Below, one piece after another: positions 32,944 through 41,314 of a stretch of 64,000 bases of DNA. Within the stretch, counting starts at the first letter, position 1; the number at the start of each line of letters is the position of its first letter. Location of the stretch: contig NZ_QQZY01000003.1 in NCBI RefSeq assembly GCF_003351045.1, forward strand, positions 62,001 to 126,000, in the 5' to 3' direction. The DNA comes from Gaiella occulta. Its GTDB lineage: Bacteria > Actinomycetota > Thermoleophilia > Gaiellales > Gaiellaceae. The translations under genes and the position numbers were made by a program. The notes under the pieces are model-generated. The model had not been told where the DNA came from. It searched no databases and was given only the letters and a program-made list of their open reading frames with translations.

Positions 32944-33062
32944 GGTGCCGGGCGGGAGCCGTCGACCCTGTCGCCGAGCACCGCCGGCCGCAGAGCGCGT
33001 TCTTCCGCTGGTTCCACGGAGAACGAGCAGAGGACGAGCTCGGCCGCCAGGGTCGGACGCAT
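32940..33062 (-). CDS. 40-residue leaderless small protein
   Basis: Starts at ATG 33062 with a TACAGT box exactly 6 nt upstream on the minus strand, and ends in a TGA that overlaps the GTG of the next gene. The sequence begins MRPTLAAELVLCSFSVEPAE and has no known relative. The promoter geometry and the stop-start overlap are the evidence for it. It could be a leader peptide that couples translation of the 133-residue gene. Confidence 0.45.
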   Translation of the reverse strand: MRPTLAAELVLCSFSVEPAEERALRPAVLGDRVDGSRPAP

Positions 33063-33068
33063 CGCGGC

Positions 33069-33074
33069 ACTGTA
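33069..33074 (-). promoter_or_regulatory. leaderless -10 box for the 40-residue gene
   Basis: TACAGT on the minus strand, 6 nt before ATG 33062. Confidence 0.5.
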
Positions 33075-33176
33075 ATCGCGCAGCGCGCCGCCGGACTGCG
33101 CGCGCCCCGTGCGGGCGGGCCGCGGCTTCCCTCGCTCGAGGTCAAGCCCGGCGGACGGAGGCCGATACAGGAAGGG

Positions 33177-34262
33177 ATGAGACGCGCTCTCCTCGCCGCG
33201 CTCGCCGTCGTCGCCGCCGCGCTCGCGGCACCGGCGCTTGCCGCGCAGCCCCCGGTTCCCGCCGTGCCCGGGCCTCCCGCCGTGCCGGCCGTCTCGTCGT
33301 GGGCGGACGCGCAGATCGCGACCGTGACCGCAGCCGGCCTGCTCGGAGGCGACCCCGACCCTGCCGCGTTCCGCCCCACCGATCCTCTCACCCGCGGCGA
33401 GCTCTACGACGCGCTCACCGCCCTCGGCAGGCAGGCGAAGGCGCCGGCCGATCCGTCCCTTCCCGTGACGATGCGCGAGCTCGACGCACAGATCGTCGCC
33501 GCACTCGGCCTCCTGCCCGCCGCCGGGCGCTTCCGCGTCGCTGCCCGCGACGCGGGCATCGCGCCGACCTCGATGCTCGGCACCGAGACCGTCGCGCGCC
33601 TGCTCGGCCTGCGCGTCGACCACCCGGCCGACCAGGACGACCTCGAGCTACTCCCGACGCAGCCGGCGACGCGCGCGGAGGCCGCCTACTCGCTCGCCCG
33701 CGTACTGGCGCTGAGCGACGGCCAGACCGCCTGGGTAGACCAGCTCAGTCAGACGTTCGTGCTGCCTCAGCTGAACGACTGGCAGCGCAGCGTGCTCACG
33801 AGGGCGCTGCGCTTCGTCGGCTACCCGTACGTGTGGGCGGGGACGTCGGAGAGGCGGCAGAAGCTGTGGAGCGCGACCGCGCCCGGCGGCTGGGTGACGG
33901 CCCCGGGCGGCTTCGACTGCTCGGGCTTCGTCTGGCGCGTCTACAAGGCCGAGCCGTTCGCGGGCGCCCCCGTGCTCGCCGGAGTCATCAGGGGCCGCAC
34001 GACGTACGTGATGAGCGCCGAGGTCGCCCCCGCGCAGCGCATCGCGATGGACGCGCTCGAGCCGGGCGACCTCATCTTCTTCGGCGACAAGGGCCCGCGG
34101 TCGACGCCTGCGCAGATCGGCCACATGGGGATCTACGTCGGCGGCGGCTGGTTCGTGCACTCGTCGAGCCGCGGGGTGTCGCTCGATCCGCTGCAGGGCT
34201 GGTACGCGAAGCGTTTCGCGTGGGCACGCAGACCCCTGGCCGAGGCAGGCCTCACGGTCTAG
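33177..34262 (+). CDS. secreted SLH-like/NlpC-P60 cell-wall peptidase
   Basis: A 361-residue exported protein that probably cleaves peptidoglycan stem peptides. A signal peptide (MRRALLAALAVVAAALAAPA) is followed by a short Pro-rich linker and an S-layer-homology-like repeat region (SWADAQIATVTAAGLLGGDP, then FRPTDPLTRGELYDAL, and a second weaker copy near 155). The C-terminal NlpC/P60 domain (about 205-345) has the catalytic Cys in FDCSGFVW and the His in GHMGIYVGGGWFVH. The ATG is preceded directly by AGGAAGGG. SLH repeats usually anchor proteins to the cell wall. Confidence 0.88.
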   Translation: MRRALLAALAVVAAALAAPALAAQPPVPAVPGPPAVPAVSSWADAQIATVTAAGLLGGDPDPAAFRPTDPLTRGELYDALTALGRQAKAPADPSLPVTMRELDAQIVAALGLLPAAGRFRVAARDAGIAPTSMLGTETVARLLGLRVDHPADQDDLELLPTQPATRAEAAYSLARVLALSDGQTAWVDQLSQTFVLPQLNDWQRSVLTRALRFVGYPYVWAGTSERRQKLWSATAPGGWVTAPGGFDCSGFVWRVYKAEPFAGAPVLAGVIRGRTTYVMSAEVAPAQRIAMDALEPGDLIFFGDKGPRSTPAQIGHMGIYVGGGWFVHSSSRGVSLDPLQGWYAKRFAWARRPLAEAGLTV

Positions 34263-34296
34263 CCGTTCGAGGGCGGGGCTCGCCGCCTCTCGCGCT

Positions 34297-35022
34297 CTAG
34301 CCCTCGTCGGCCCAGTAGACGAACGTGACGCGCATGACGCCGTTGCCCATGTCGTCGACGTAGACCTTGCCGTTGCGCGGGTTCGCCTCCGCGAACGGCT
34401 TCCCACCCTTGCCCGGGGCGACGGCGCCGACCGTGGTCGAGCCGTCCAGGTGGCTGTAGATGATGCCGAGCTCCTCGTAGTCGTGCGCGTTCGGCGCCGT
34501 GCTCGACGGGCTGGTCGAATAGTCCATGCACGTCCCCTGCGAGGAGCCGTCGGTGCTCGTGTGGTCGAGGCCGAGCGTGTGGCCGACCTCCTGGCACATC
34601 ACGTGGTTCTTCTCGTCGGGGGTGTTGTACTTCGCCAGGTTGAAATAGGTGTCGTTCATCTTTGCGACGCCCTGGCTGATGTGCCCGCTCGACAACCAGA
34701 TCTGGGCGAGCCCGAGCCAGCCGTTCTTGCCGTAGGCGGCGTTGCAGACCTCGACGCGGCCGAGGGTGGCCCGGCACTTGCGCCCGCTCGTGAGCCCCGG
34801 CACGACCGGCGTGTCGAGCACGGTCGACTGCGACCACCCGCTCGAGGTCGTGGCGAGGTAGCTGTCCCAGTTCGCGTCGACGTTGTCGCCGAGCTTGAGC
34901 GCAAACGGGTTGGCAGTGCGCGCCCAGTGGTAGCCGCCCCAGGAATGCGTTGCGCCCGCGCTGGCGGCGACGACGCCCACGAGGACCGCGAGCATCGCCA
35001 CGACACTGCCGATCTTCCTCAT
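34297..35022 (-). CDS. secreted metalloprotease-like protein with QExGH motif
   Basis: A 241-residue exported protein. Residues 1-23 are a signal peptide after MRKIGS, with GAGGAG upstream of the ATG. The zinc motif of metzincin proteases is HExxHxxGxxH; here it reads QEVGHTLGLDH, preceded by a Cys (VMCQEVGH) and followed by CMDY, close to the Met-turn position. The first histidine ligand is therefore Gln, so either another residue binds zinc or the protein is not a standard protease. It converges on the NlpC/P60 gene. Confidence 0.72.
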   Translation of the reverse strand: MRKIGSVVAMLAVLVGVVAASAGATHSWGGYHWARTANPFALKLGDNVDANWDSYLATTSSGWSQSTVLDTPVVPGLTSGRKCRATLGRVEVCNAAYGKNGWLGLAQIWLSSGHISQGVAKMNDTYFNLAKYNTPDEKNHVMCQEVGHTLGLDHTSTDGSSQGTCMDYSTSPSSTAPNAHDYEELGIIYSHLDGSTTVGAVAPGKGGKPFAEANPRNGKVYVDDMGNGVMRVTFVYWADEG

Positions 35023-35145
35023 CTGTGCTCCTCGCTCGGACCGGGTGTCCCGGTCGTGGTGTGCGCTCCCAGTGTCCGTCATCCCCGTCGATCCGTCAAC
35101 CGGCTGTCCGCGTCACGTGCCTCGTGCGCGGTGGTCGGCACGCGG

Positions 35146-35151
35146 TACCCT
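35146..35151 (+). promoter_or_regulatory. -10 box for mmsA
   Basis: TACCCT, about 25 nt before the ATG, leaving room for the CAGGAGG ribosome site at 35165-35171. Confidence 0.4.
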
Positions 35152-35176
35152 CACACCACACCTTCAGGAGGCAGAC

Positions 35177-36721
35177 ATGACCGAACTAGCACCCTCGCCC
35201 GCGGAGAGCGCCGCCGAGGCGAACGGCTCCGCTGTCACCCCGATCCACCACTGGATCGGCGGCGCCGTCGTCGCCGGCGGCTCCGGGCGCACGGGCCCCG
35301 TCTTCAACCCCGCGACCGGCCGCCAGTCGGGTGCCGTCGACCTTGCATCGGTCGAGGAGGTCGACCGCGCCGTCCAGGTCGCCAAGCGGGCCTTCGCGTC
35401 GTGGCGCGCCGTCTCGCTCGGGCGCCGGGCGGAGCTGATGTTCCGCATCCGCGAGCTCGTGCACGAGAACAAGGAGGAGATCGCCAAGCTGCTCGTCGCC
35501 GAGCACGGCAAGGTGCTGTCCGACGCGATGGGCGAGGTGACCCGCGGGCTCGAGGTGATCGAGTTCGCGTGCGGCATCCCGACGCTGCTGAAGGGCGAGT
35601 TCTCCGAGCAGGCCTCGAGCGGCATCGACGTGTACTCGATCCGGCAGCCGGTCGGCGTGGTGGCGGGGATCACGCCGTTCAACTTCCCGGCGATGGTGCC
35701 GATGTGGATGTGGGCGCCGGCCCTTGCCTGCGGCAACACGTTCGTGCTGAAGCCGTCGGAGAAGGATCCGTCCGCCTCGATGTTCACGGCGCAGCTGCTG
35801 CAGGAGGCCGGGCTGCCGGACGGGGTCTTCAACGTCGTGCACGGAGACAAGGTTGCCGTCGACGCGCTCCTCGAGCACCCGGACGTGACGGCGTTGAGCT
35901 TCGTCGGCTCGACGCCGATCGCGCGCTACATCTACGAGACGGGCACGAAGCACGGCAAGCGCGTGCAGGCGCTCGGCGGCGCGAAGAACCACATGATCGT
36001 GCTGCCGGACGCCGACATCGACATGGCCGCCGACGCGGCGGTGAGCGCGGCGTACGGGTCGGCGGGCGAGCGCTGCATGGCCGTCTCCGTCGTCGTCGCC
36101 GTCGGCGACGTCGCCGACCCGCTCGTGGCCGCGATCCAGGAGCGGCTGCCGAAGGTGAAGGTCGGCGACGGCATGGAGCCGGATTCGGAGATGGGGCCGC
36201 TCGTGACGCGCGAGCACCGCGACAAGGTCGCCGGCTATCTCGACACGAGCGAGCAGCAGGGCGCGAAGGTTCTCGCGGACGGTCGCCGGACGGCGCCGGA
36301 GGGCGACGGCTTCTTCCTCGGCGTGTCGCTGCTCGACGAGGTGACGCCCGAGATGGACGCCTACCGCGACGAGATCTTCGGGCCCGTGCTGTCGGTCGTG
36401 CGCTGCGGGAGCTACGAGGAAGCGGTGAAGCTCGTCAACGACAACCCGTACGGCAACGGCACCGCCATCTTCACGCGCGACGGCGGGGTCGCACGGCGCT
36501 TCCAGTTCGAGGTGAACGCCGGCATGGTCGGCATCAACGTGCCCATTCCGGTGCCGGTCGCGTACTACTCGTTCGGCGGCTGGAAGGCGTCGCTGTTCGG
36601 CGACAGTCACATCTACGGGCCCGAGGGCATCCACTTCTACACGCGCGGCAAGGTCGTCACCTCGCGCTGGCCCGACCCCGCGACGAGCAAGGTCGATCTC
36701 GGCTTCCCGCAGACGCGGTAG
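35177..36721 (+). CDS. mmsA: CoA-acylating methylmalonate-semialdehyde dehydrogenase
   Basis: Oxidises methylmalonate or malonate semialdehyde with NAD and CoA to propionyl- or acetyl-CoA, in valine, thymine/uracil or inositol breakdown. The 514-residue aldehyde dehydrogenase has GVVAGITPFNFPAMVPMWMW near 160, the catalytic Cys in AGERCMAVS and the C-terminal KVVTSRWPDP typical of MmsA/IolA. AGGAGG precedes the ATG. No iol or mmsB neighbour is adjacent, but pyrimidine/hydantoin genes lie downstream in the window. Confidence 0.93.
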   Translation: MTELAPSPAESAAEANGSAVTPIHHWIGGAVVAGGSGRTGPVFNPATGRQSGAVDLASVEEVDRAVQVAKRAFASWRAVSLGRRAELMFRIRELVHENKEEIAKLLVAEHGKVLSDAMGEVTRGLEVIEFACGIPTLLKGEFSEQASSGIDVYSIRQPVGVVAGITPFNFPAMVPMWMWAPALACGNTFVLKPSEKDPSASMFTAQLLQEAGLPDGVFNVVHGDKVAVDALLEHPDVTALSFVGSTPIARYIYETGTKHGKRVQALGGAKNHMIVLPDADIDMAADAAVSAAYGSAGERCMAVSVVVAVGDVADPLVAAIQERLPKVKVGDGMEPDSEMGPLVTREHRDKVAGYLDTSEQQGAKVLADGRRTAPEGDGFFLGVSLLDEVTPEMDAYRDEIFGPVLSVVRCGSYEEAVKLVNDNPYGNGTAIFTRDGGVARRFQFEVNAGMVGINVPIPVPVAYYSFGGWKASLFGDSHIYGPEGIHFYTRGKVVTSRWPDPATSKVDLGFPQTR

Positions 36722-36734
36722 ACGAGTGCATCAG

Positions 36735-36760
36735 GGGCGCCGGGCACGTGCCCGGCGCCC
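36735..36760 (+). terminator. terminator hairpin after mmsA
   Basis: A perfect 11-bp GC stem, 36735-36745 with 36750-36760, loop ACGT, followed by GTCTCTC. The next 286 nt to 37046 hold no gene I can support. Confidence 0.6.
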
Positions 36761-37046
36761 GTCTCTCGCGGCATTGCGGGCTGGCGTCGCTTCGAGGCCG
36801 GCGGGCGGCGGCGAGCTCCGGCGGCCACGGGCCGAGCGGCGGCACAGCCGGGCCTTCGAGAACGCGGTAGGGTGGAGCGTCCACCGTCCCGGGGCATTCG
36901 CTCCCTCCCCCGAGGGAATGCCTCTCACCCGATCGTGGGACACGCTGCGACCCGAGGGGGATGTTCGAAGGGCCCGGGTTCCGGGTGCGGAGCGTTCGAT
37001 GAAACGGCGTCCCAAGCTCGACATGAGGGGGCAGGAGGCGACAGGA

Positions 37047-37193
37047 ATGCTGCGAGCGTGCGAGCACCCCGGCTGCACCACGATCACCCTCGGAGGGACG
37101 TGTGTCGCGCACGACTCCGCAGCGGTGGTGCAGGCCGCGCATCCGATCGGCCGCGCCTGCGCCAAGGCGCCCTCGGACCTCGCCGCGCGGTAG
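37047..37193 (+). CDS. 48-residue Cys-rich small protein
   Basis: Starts at ATG 37047 with GCAGGAGG about 10 nt upstream. The sequence MLRACEHPGCTTITLGGTCV contains CxxxxC plus a third Cys and a following His, a pattern of tiny zinc-binding proteins. A longer in-frame start at 36999 has no ribosome site. Function unknown. Confidence 0.5.
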   Translation: MLRACEHPGCTTITLGGTCVAHDSAAVVQAAHPIGRACAKAPSDLAAR

Positions 37194-37246
37194 GCCGCCG
37201 CGGGAGCGCTGCCCCGCTCCGGGTGCGTCCTATCGCCACGTGGTCG

Positions 37247-37252
37247 TAGAGT
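37247..37252 (+). promoter_or_regulatory. leaderless -10 box for the DUF6941-like gene
   Basis: TAGAGT, 7 nt, then GTG 37260; this selects GTG 37260 over the in-frame GTG at 37251, which overlaps the box. Confidence 0.55.
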
Positions 37253-37259
37253 GCCCACC

Positions 37260-37700
37260 GTGAAGGTGACGATGCTCCTCGCCGACTACGCGCAGGTCGC
37301 GGACGGCAAGCTCACGGTCGTCGGCGGCGGCTGGTCGCTCACCGGCCCTGCGCCGACGCCGTTCGGGATCGCCATCCTCGTGCACGTGCCGTGGGATCAG
37401 GCCAACTGCCGGCACGTGTTGCGGCTCGAGCTGCTCGACGCCGACGGGCAGCCGGTGCTCGTGCCCGCGGAGGACGGCGGGGAGGCGCCGATCGTGTTCT
37501 TCGACGACCTCGAGTTCGAGGTCGGCCGGCCCGCGGGCATCAAGCCCGGCACCCCGCTCGAGATGCCGCTCGCCGTCAACTCCGGCCCGCTGCCGCTCGC
37601 GCCCGGCGGCCGCTACGAGTGGCGGCTGTCGATCGACGGCGAGGTCGACGACGACTGGCGCCTCGGGTTCAGCGTGCGCGGGGAGGACGAGGCGATGTAG
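37260..37700 (+). CDS. DUF6941-like protein
   Basis: A 146-residue, probably all-beta cytosolic protein. The start VTMLLADYAQVADGKLTVVGGGWS, then FGIAILVHVPW and the end YEWRLSIDGE, match a small family found mainly in actinobacteria whose function is unknown. I base the family name on recall of the LLADxAQVxDGKLxVLGGGW pattern. The start codon was chosen from the leaderless promoter. Confidence 0.7.
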   Translation: MKVTMLLADYAQVADGKLTVVGGGWSLTGPAPTPFGIAILVHVPWDQANCRHVLRLELLDADGQPVLVPAEDGGEAPIVFFDDLEFEVGRPAGIKPGTPLEMPLAVNSGPLPLAPGGRYEWRLSIDGEVDDDWRLGFSVRGEDEAM

Positions 37701-37781
37701 CGAGCGGGCCCTTTACGCGCGCTGCCGGCAGGTCTACTGTCCCGAGCGAGCTCGTCCATATCCGCACAAATGGAGGGATAC

Positions 37782-38414
37782 ATGGCCGCGACAGAGACCC
37801 ACTGGCGTGTCAAGGGGGACTACTTCGAGAACTGCAACTGCGACGTCGTCTGCCCCTGCCTGTTCTCGGCGCAGGAGCCGATGACCTCGACGCCGACGCA
37901 GGGGGCGTGTGAGGTGCCGTTTGCCTTCCACGTCGACGAGGGACACTTCGGCGACACCCCGCTCGACGGCCTCAACGTGGTCGCGATGCTGCGCACGCCC
38001 GGTCCGATGGGGGAGGGCAACGCGACGGTCGCGCTCTACCTCGACGAGCGCGCAGACGACGCGCAGCGCGACGCGCTGCAGGCGATCTTCGGCGGTAGCG
38101 CGGGCGGGCCCATGGGCCTGCTGGCGCCGCTCGTCGGCGAGGTGCTCGGCGTCACGACCGCCCCCATCAGCTACACGCGGGACGGCAACCGCCGCAGCGC
38201 CGAGATCCCGGGCGTCGCGCAGCTCGCCGTGCGTGCGGCCCCGAGCATCGTGCCGGGCGAGCCGATCTGGGCGAGCAACGCGCACCCGTTCGCGCCCGGC
38301 GCTCTGGCGCTGGCGGTCGGCGAAGAGGGCAGCACGATCGCAGGCCACGGCATGCGCTGGGACAACTCCGGCAAGAACGGCCATTTCGCCCCGATCGACT
38401 GGTCGAACGGCTGA
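37782..38414 (+). CDS. DUF1326 family protein
   Basis: A 210-residue protein starting at ATG 37782, with GGAGGG 5 nt upstream (an ATG 12 nt earlier is unlikely). It opens with the DUF1326 signature WRVKGDYFENCNCDVVCPC, a cysteine cluster that may bind a metal or a thiol-linked cofactor, and continues as a beta-rich domain with LNVVAMLRTPGPMGEGN. The next gene encodes DUF2182, and these two families are commonly paired. Function unknown; a metal-related role is inferred from the cysteines. Confidence 0.85.
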   Translation: MAATETHWRVKGDYFENCNCDVVCPCLFSAQEPMTSTPTQGACEVPFAFHVDEGHFGDTPLDGLNVVAMLRTPGPMGEGNATVALYLDERADDAQRDALQAIFGGSAGGPMGLLAPLVGEVLGVTTAPISYTRDGNRRSAEIPGVAQLAVRAAPSIVPGEPIWASNAHPFAPGALALAVGEEGSTIAGHGMRWDNSGKNGHFAPIDWSNG

Positions 38415-38422
38415 GACCGCCG

Positions 38423-39241
38423 GTGTTGGACGGGCTCGCGCCACGACGTGCTCTCGGCGCGCCGCGCCCCCGCGTCGTCGCGGCGGCGCTCCTCGGCGGC
38501 GCGCTTGCCGCCTGGGTCACCGTCGGCCTGCGGATGCGCGGCATGGATGCGGGCCCGGGCAGCGCGCTCGGGTCGATGGGCTGGTATCTCGGCATCTGGG
38601 TGACGATGATGGCCGCGATGATGCTGCCGTCGCTCACGCCGATGGTGCTGCTCCATGCCCGCGTCGCGCGCGGCTCTGCCCGCCGGCCGGGCGCCTCGAC
38701 AGCGGTGTTCGTCGCCGGCTACCTGATCCTCTGGACGGGCTACGGCATCCTCGCCTACGGGCTCGACCGCCTCGTTCGCGCCGCCGACCTGCCGTTCCTC
38801 GCGTGGGACAGCGGCGGGCCGCTCGTGGCGGGCGCGGCGATCGCCCTCGCCGGCGTCTACCAACTCACCCCGCTCAAGCGGGTGTGCCTGCGCCACTGTC
38901 GCAGTCCGTTCCACGTCGTCCTGCACGGCTGGCGCGAGGGCATGCTCGGCGCGCTGCGGATGGGTGTCCGGCACGGTGCCACCTGCGTCGGCTGCTGCGT
39001 CGGGCTGATGCTCGTCCTCTTCGCCGTCGGCGTGATGAGCATCACGTGGATGGCGCTCGTCGCGACGATCGTGTTCGCCGAGAAGGTGCTGCCGGGCGGC
39101 GACAGGGTGTCCCGGGCGCTGGCGCTCGTGCTCGTCGCCCTCGGCCTCTGGGTCGCGCTGGCCCCCGGCAGCGTCCCCGGCCTGACAGAGCCCGCGCCGG
39201 GGATGCAGATGAGCGGCATGCCGCCGGCGCCGCCTTCCTAG
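38423..39241 (+). CDS. DUF2182 integral membrane protein
   Basis: A 272-residue membrane protein with about six helices. The hallmark GWYLGIWVTMMAAMMLPSLTPM, rich in Met, and a second motif YQLTPLKRVCLRHCRSPF with RHGATCVGCCVGLM identify DUF2182 (predicted metal-binding membrane protein). The ending is Met-rich (GMQMSGMPP). It starts 9 nt after the DUF1326 stop without a ribosome site, so it is probably coupled. Its last four bases overlap the convergent regulator gene. Confidence 0.85.
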   Translation: MLDGLAPRRALGAPRPRVVAAALLGGALAAWVTVGLRMRGMDAGPGSALGSMGWYLGIWVTMMAAMMLPSLTPMVLLHARVARGSARRPGASTAVFVAGYLILWTGYGILAYGLDRLVRAADLPFLAWDSGGPLVAGAAIALAGVYQLTPLKRVCLRHCRSPFHVVLHGWREGMLGALRMGVRHGATCVGCCVGLMLVLFAVGVMSITWMALVATIVFAEKVLPGGDRVSRALALVLVALGLWVALAPGSVPGLTEPAPGMQMSGMPPAPPS

Positions 39242-39882
39242 TCGCGTTCGCGGCCCGAGGCCTGGCGGTACTCGTAGACGCTCTCGTCGATCGGGCTCGC
39301 GTACTGGCCCGGGTCGGCCGCGATGACGAGAAAGCGCGGCGGCACGCCGTCGAGCGAGCGGTAGGTGTGCTCGACCGAGCAGTCGAAGTTGAGCACGTCG
39401 CCCGGCCCGAGCACGAAGGCGTTGCCGTTCACGGTCACCTCGACGGCGCCTTCGAGCACGTAGACGACCTCCTCGCCCGCATGCGCCATTCTCTCGGAAC
39501 ACGGGAAGTGGCCGACGCTCTCGGTCACCTTCATGAGGGCGTCCGCCCCGGTGAGCGCGCGCACGGCGACGGTATCCGCGCTCGGACCGACGACGACCCG
39601 CGGTGCCGTCGCCCCGCGCACGAGTCGCGCGAACCCGGTGGACGTCTGCGAGACGAGGGTGGCGACGCCGATGCCGAGGGCGCCCGCGATATCGGTGAGC
39701 GTCGACACGCTCGGTCGCGCGAGCCCGCGCTCCACCTGGCTCAGGAAGGCATGCGACAGCCCCGAGCGGTGGCCGAGCTCCTTCAGCGTCAGCCCACGCG
39801 CGACTCGCAGTTGGCGAATCCGGCCGCCGAGGACATCGGCGCCGGCCTGTTCGGGTTTCGCCCTGTGACGGCCCACAGACAA
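39238..39882 (-). CDS. XRE-family regulator with cupin sensor domain
   Basis: A 214-residue repressor-type protein. Residues 18-75 are an XRE helix-turn-helix (IRQLRVARGLTLKELGHRSG, LSHAFLSQVERGLARPSVST). Residues 105-195 are a cupin barrel (MAHAGEEVVYVLEGAVEVTV, VLGPGDVLNFDCSVEHTYRS) that would bind a small ligand. The start is TTG 39882 or GTG 39876. Its target is not evident; the neighbouring genes converge on it or are zinc-related. Confidence 0.9.
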   Translation of the reverse strand: MSVGRHRAKPEQAGADVLGGRIRQLRVARGLTLKELGHRSGLSHAFLSQVERGLARPSVSTLTDIAGALGIGVATLVSQTSTGFARLVRGATAPRVVVGPSADTVAVRALTGADALMKVTESVGHFPCSERMAHAGEEVVYVLEGAVEVTVNGNAFVLGPGDVLNFDCSVEHTYRSLDGVPPRFLVIAADPGQYASPIDESVYEYRQASGRERD

Positions 39883-39954
39883 ACCCCCTTTCCCAGGCCC
39901 GACCCTATCGCAGCCGGCGAGGCAGGCGACAGGGTCGCCGGTCGGAGAGCCGTG

Positions 39955-40383
39955 TCAGCGGCAGGTGCCGCAGGCGCCGTGGAGCACGACCTCGTGCGCG
40001 TCGATCGCGTAGCCGAGCCTGCCCGCCACGCGCTCGAGGGCGCGCTCGAGGCCGGCGTCGGAGAACGGCTCGACCTTGCCGCAGTCGTCGCATACGAGAT
40101 GGTGGTGGTGGCCGTCCGCGTGTGCAGGCTCGAAGCGCGTGATGCCGTCGCCGACGTCGACGCGCTGCGCCAGGCGCAGCTCGACGAGCTGATCGAGCAC
40201 GCGGTAGACGCTGGCGATGCCGACCCTGGCGCCGCCGGCGCGGATCCCGTCGAAGATCTCCTGCGCCGACCGGCAGCACTGCTGGGCGCCGAGATGCTCG
40301 ACGACGCTGCGCCGCGCGCCGCCGTTGCGCAGCCCCACCTGGCGGAGCACGTCGAGGGCGTACCCGCTCCACCCGGTCGGCAT
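39955..40383 (-). CDS. zur: Fur-family zinc uptake regulator Zur
   Basis: A 142-residue metalloregulator. The DNA-binding part has SVVEHLGAQQCCRSAQEIFD and VGIASVYRVLDQLVELRLAQ; the metal site is HADGHHHHLVCDDCGK and the C-terminal HGACGTCR, giving the two CxxC pairs of the structural zinc. ATG 40383 starts the usual Fur-family N-terminus (GYALDVLRQVGLRNGGARRS); ATG 40422 is also in frame but would overlap the predicted -10 box. It diverges from znuACB, which argues for Zur rather than Fur. Confidence 0.88.
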   Translation of the reverse strand: MPTGWSGYALDVLRQVGLRNGGARRSVVEHLGAQQCCRSAQEIFDGIRAGGARVGIASVYRVLDQLVELRLAQRVDVGDGITRFEPAHADGHHHHLVCDDCGKVEPFSDAGLERALERVAGRLGYAIDAHEVVLHGACGTCR

Positions 40384-40407
40384 CTCGGAAGGTGTCGTCG
40401 CCACCGT

Positions 40408-40426
40408 GTGAATGATAGCCATTCTC
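40408..40426. promoter_or_regulatory. candidate Zur box in the zur/znuA gap
   Basis: An imperfect inverted repeat GTGAATG-N5-CATTCTC in a locally AT-rich patch. It overlaps TATCAT, a possible -10 box of zur, and lies in the -35 zone of the znuA promoter, so one site could control both directions. Confidence 0.55.
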
Positions 40427-40436
40427 ATAGACGTGC

Positions 40437-40442
40437 TACGCT
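40437..40442 (+). promoter_or_regulatory. -10 box for znuA
   Basis: TACGCT, 8 nt before ATG 40451; the message would be leaderless or nearly so. Confidence 0.5.
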
Positions 40443-40450
40443 CGTCGTCG

Positions 40451-40470
40451 ATGACGAGAATCGTTCTCAT
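40451..40470. promoter_or_regulatory. possible second Zur site over the znuA start codon
   Basis: An imperfect 20-bp palindrome, ATGA at one end and TCAT at the other, with GAGAA-TCG-TTCTC at its core (40456-40468). It includes the start codon and would block transcription at the initiation point. Confidence 0.35.
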
Positions 40471-41314
40471 GCTCGCGGCGCTCGCAGGCACGGTCGTGCT
40501 CGCAGGTTGCGGCGGCGCCGGTCGCTCCGGCACGACCGTCGTCGCCGCCTTCTACCCGCTCGCGTTCGCGGCCTCCGAGATCGGCGGCGGCGCCGTGCAC
40601 GTGCGCAACCTCACTCCCGCAGGCGCCGAGCCGCACGATCGCGAGCTGACACCCGGGGACGTGAGGGACGTACGCGACGCGGACGTCGTCTTCTACCTCG
40701 GCGGCGGCTTCATGCCCGCTCTCGAGCAGGCGCTCGAGAGCCGCGCCGACCCGTCCGTCGACCTTCTCGCCCTCCCGGGTCTCGCGCCGTTCCGGGGAGC
40801 GGGGGGCGGCGCCGCGCTCGACCCGCACGTCTGGCTCGATCCGCTGCGCTATCGCACGATGGCCCGCGCGATCGGCGGCAGTCTCGGCCGCAGGCAGCGC
40901 GCGGCCGCGTTCGCGCGCAGGCTCGACGACCTCGATGCCGCCTTCCGGGCAGGGCTGCGCACGTGCGCCCGCCGGCAGATCGTGACGAGCCACGCGGCCT
41001 TCGGCTACCTCGCGCGGCGCTACCGCCTCGAACAGGTGCCGCTCGAAGGCCTGTCGCCCGAGTCCGAGCCGTCGGCGCAGGCGCTCGAGCGCCTCGTGCG
41101 AACCGTCGAGCGCAGCGGCTCGACGACGGTGTTCTTCGAGCCGCTCGTCTCGCCGAAGCTCGCGCAGACGGTGGCGCGCGCGGCCGGTGTGCGCACCGCC
41201 GTGCTCGATCCGCTCGAAGGGCTCGCGCCGGACGAGGTAGCGGCGGGAAAGGACTACTTCTCCGTCATGCGCGAGAATCTCGCCGCGTTGCGCAAGGCGC
41301 TCGGATGTCGCTAG
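40451..41314 (+). CDS. znuA: zinc ABC transporter substrate-binding lipoprotein
   Basis: Captures zinc (or manganese) outside the membrane. The 287-residue protein has a lipoprotein signal peptide with lipobox VLAGC (Cys near residue 20). Candidate metal ligands are His in AEPHD, His in LDPHVW, His in TSHAAFGY and an acidic residue near the C-terminus. It lacks the long His-rich loop of enterobacterial ZnuA. Its end overlaps znuC by 10 nt. Confidence 0.92.
   Translation: MTRIVLMLAALAGTVVLAGCGGAGRSGTTVVAAFYPLAFAASEIGGGAVHVRNLTPAGAEPHDRELTPGDVRDVRDADVVFYLGGGFMPALEQALESRADPSVDLLALPGLAPFRGAGGGAALDPHVWLDPLRYRTMARAIGGSLGRRQRAAAFARRLDDLDAAFRAGLRTCARRQIVTSHAAFGYLARRYRLEQVPLEGLSPESEPSAQALERLVRTVERSGSTTVFFEPLVSPKLAQTVARAAGVRTAVLDPLEGLAPDEVAAGKDYFSVMRENLAALRKALGCR

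Noticed and set aside
36761-37046. Gene in the gap after mmsA
   Set aside because: Open frames here are Arg/Pro-rich on both strands, without start signals; only non-coding sequence with GC-rich short palindromes is visible.
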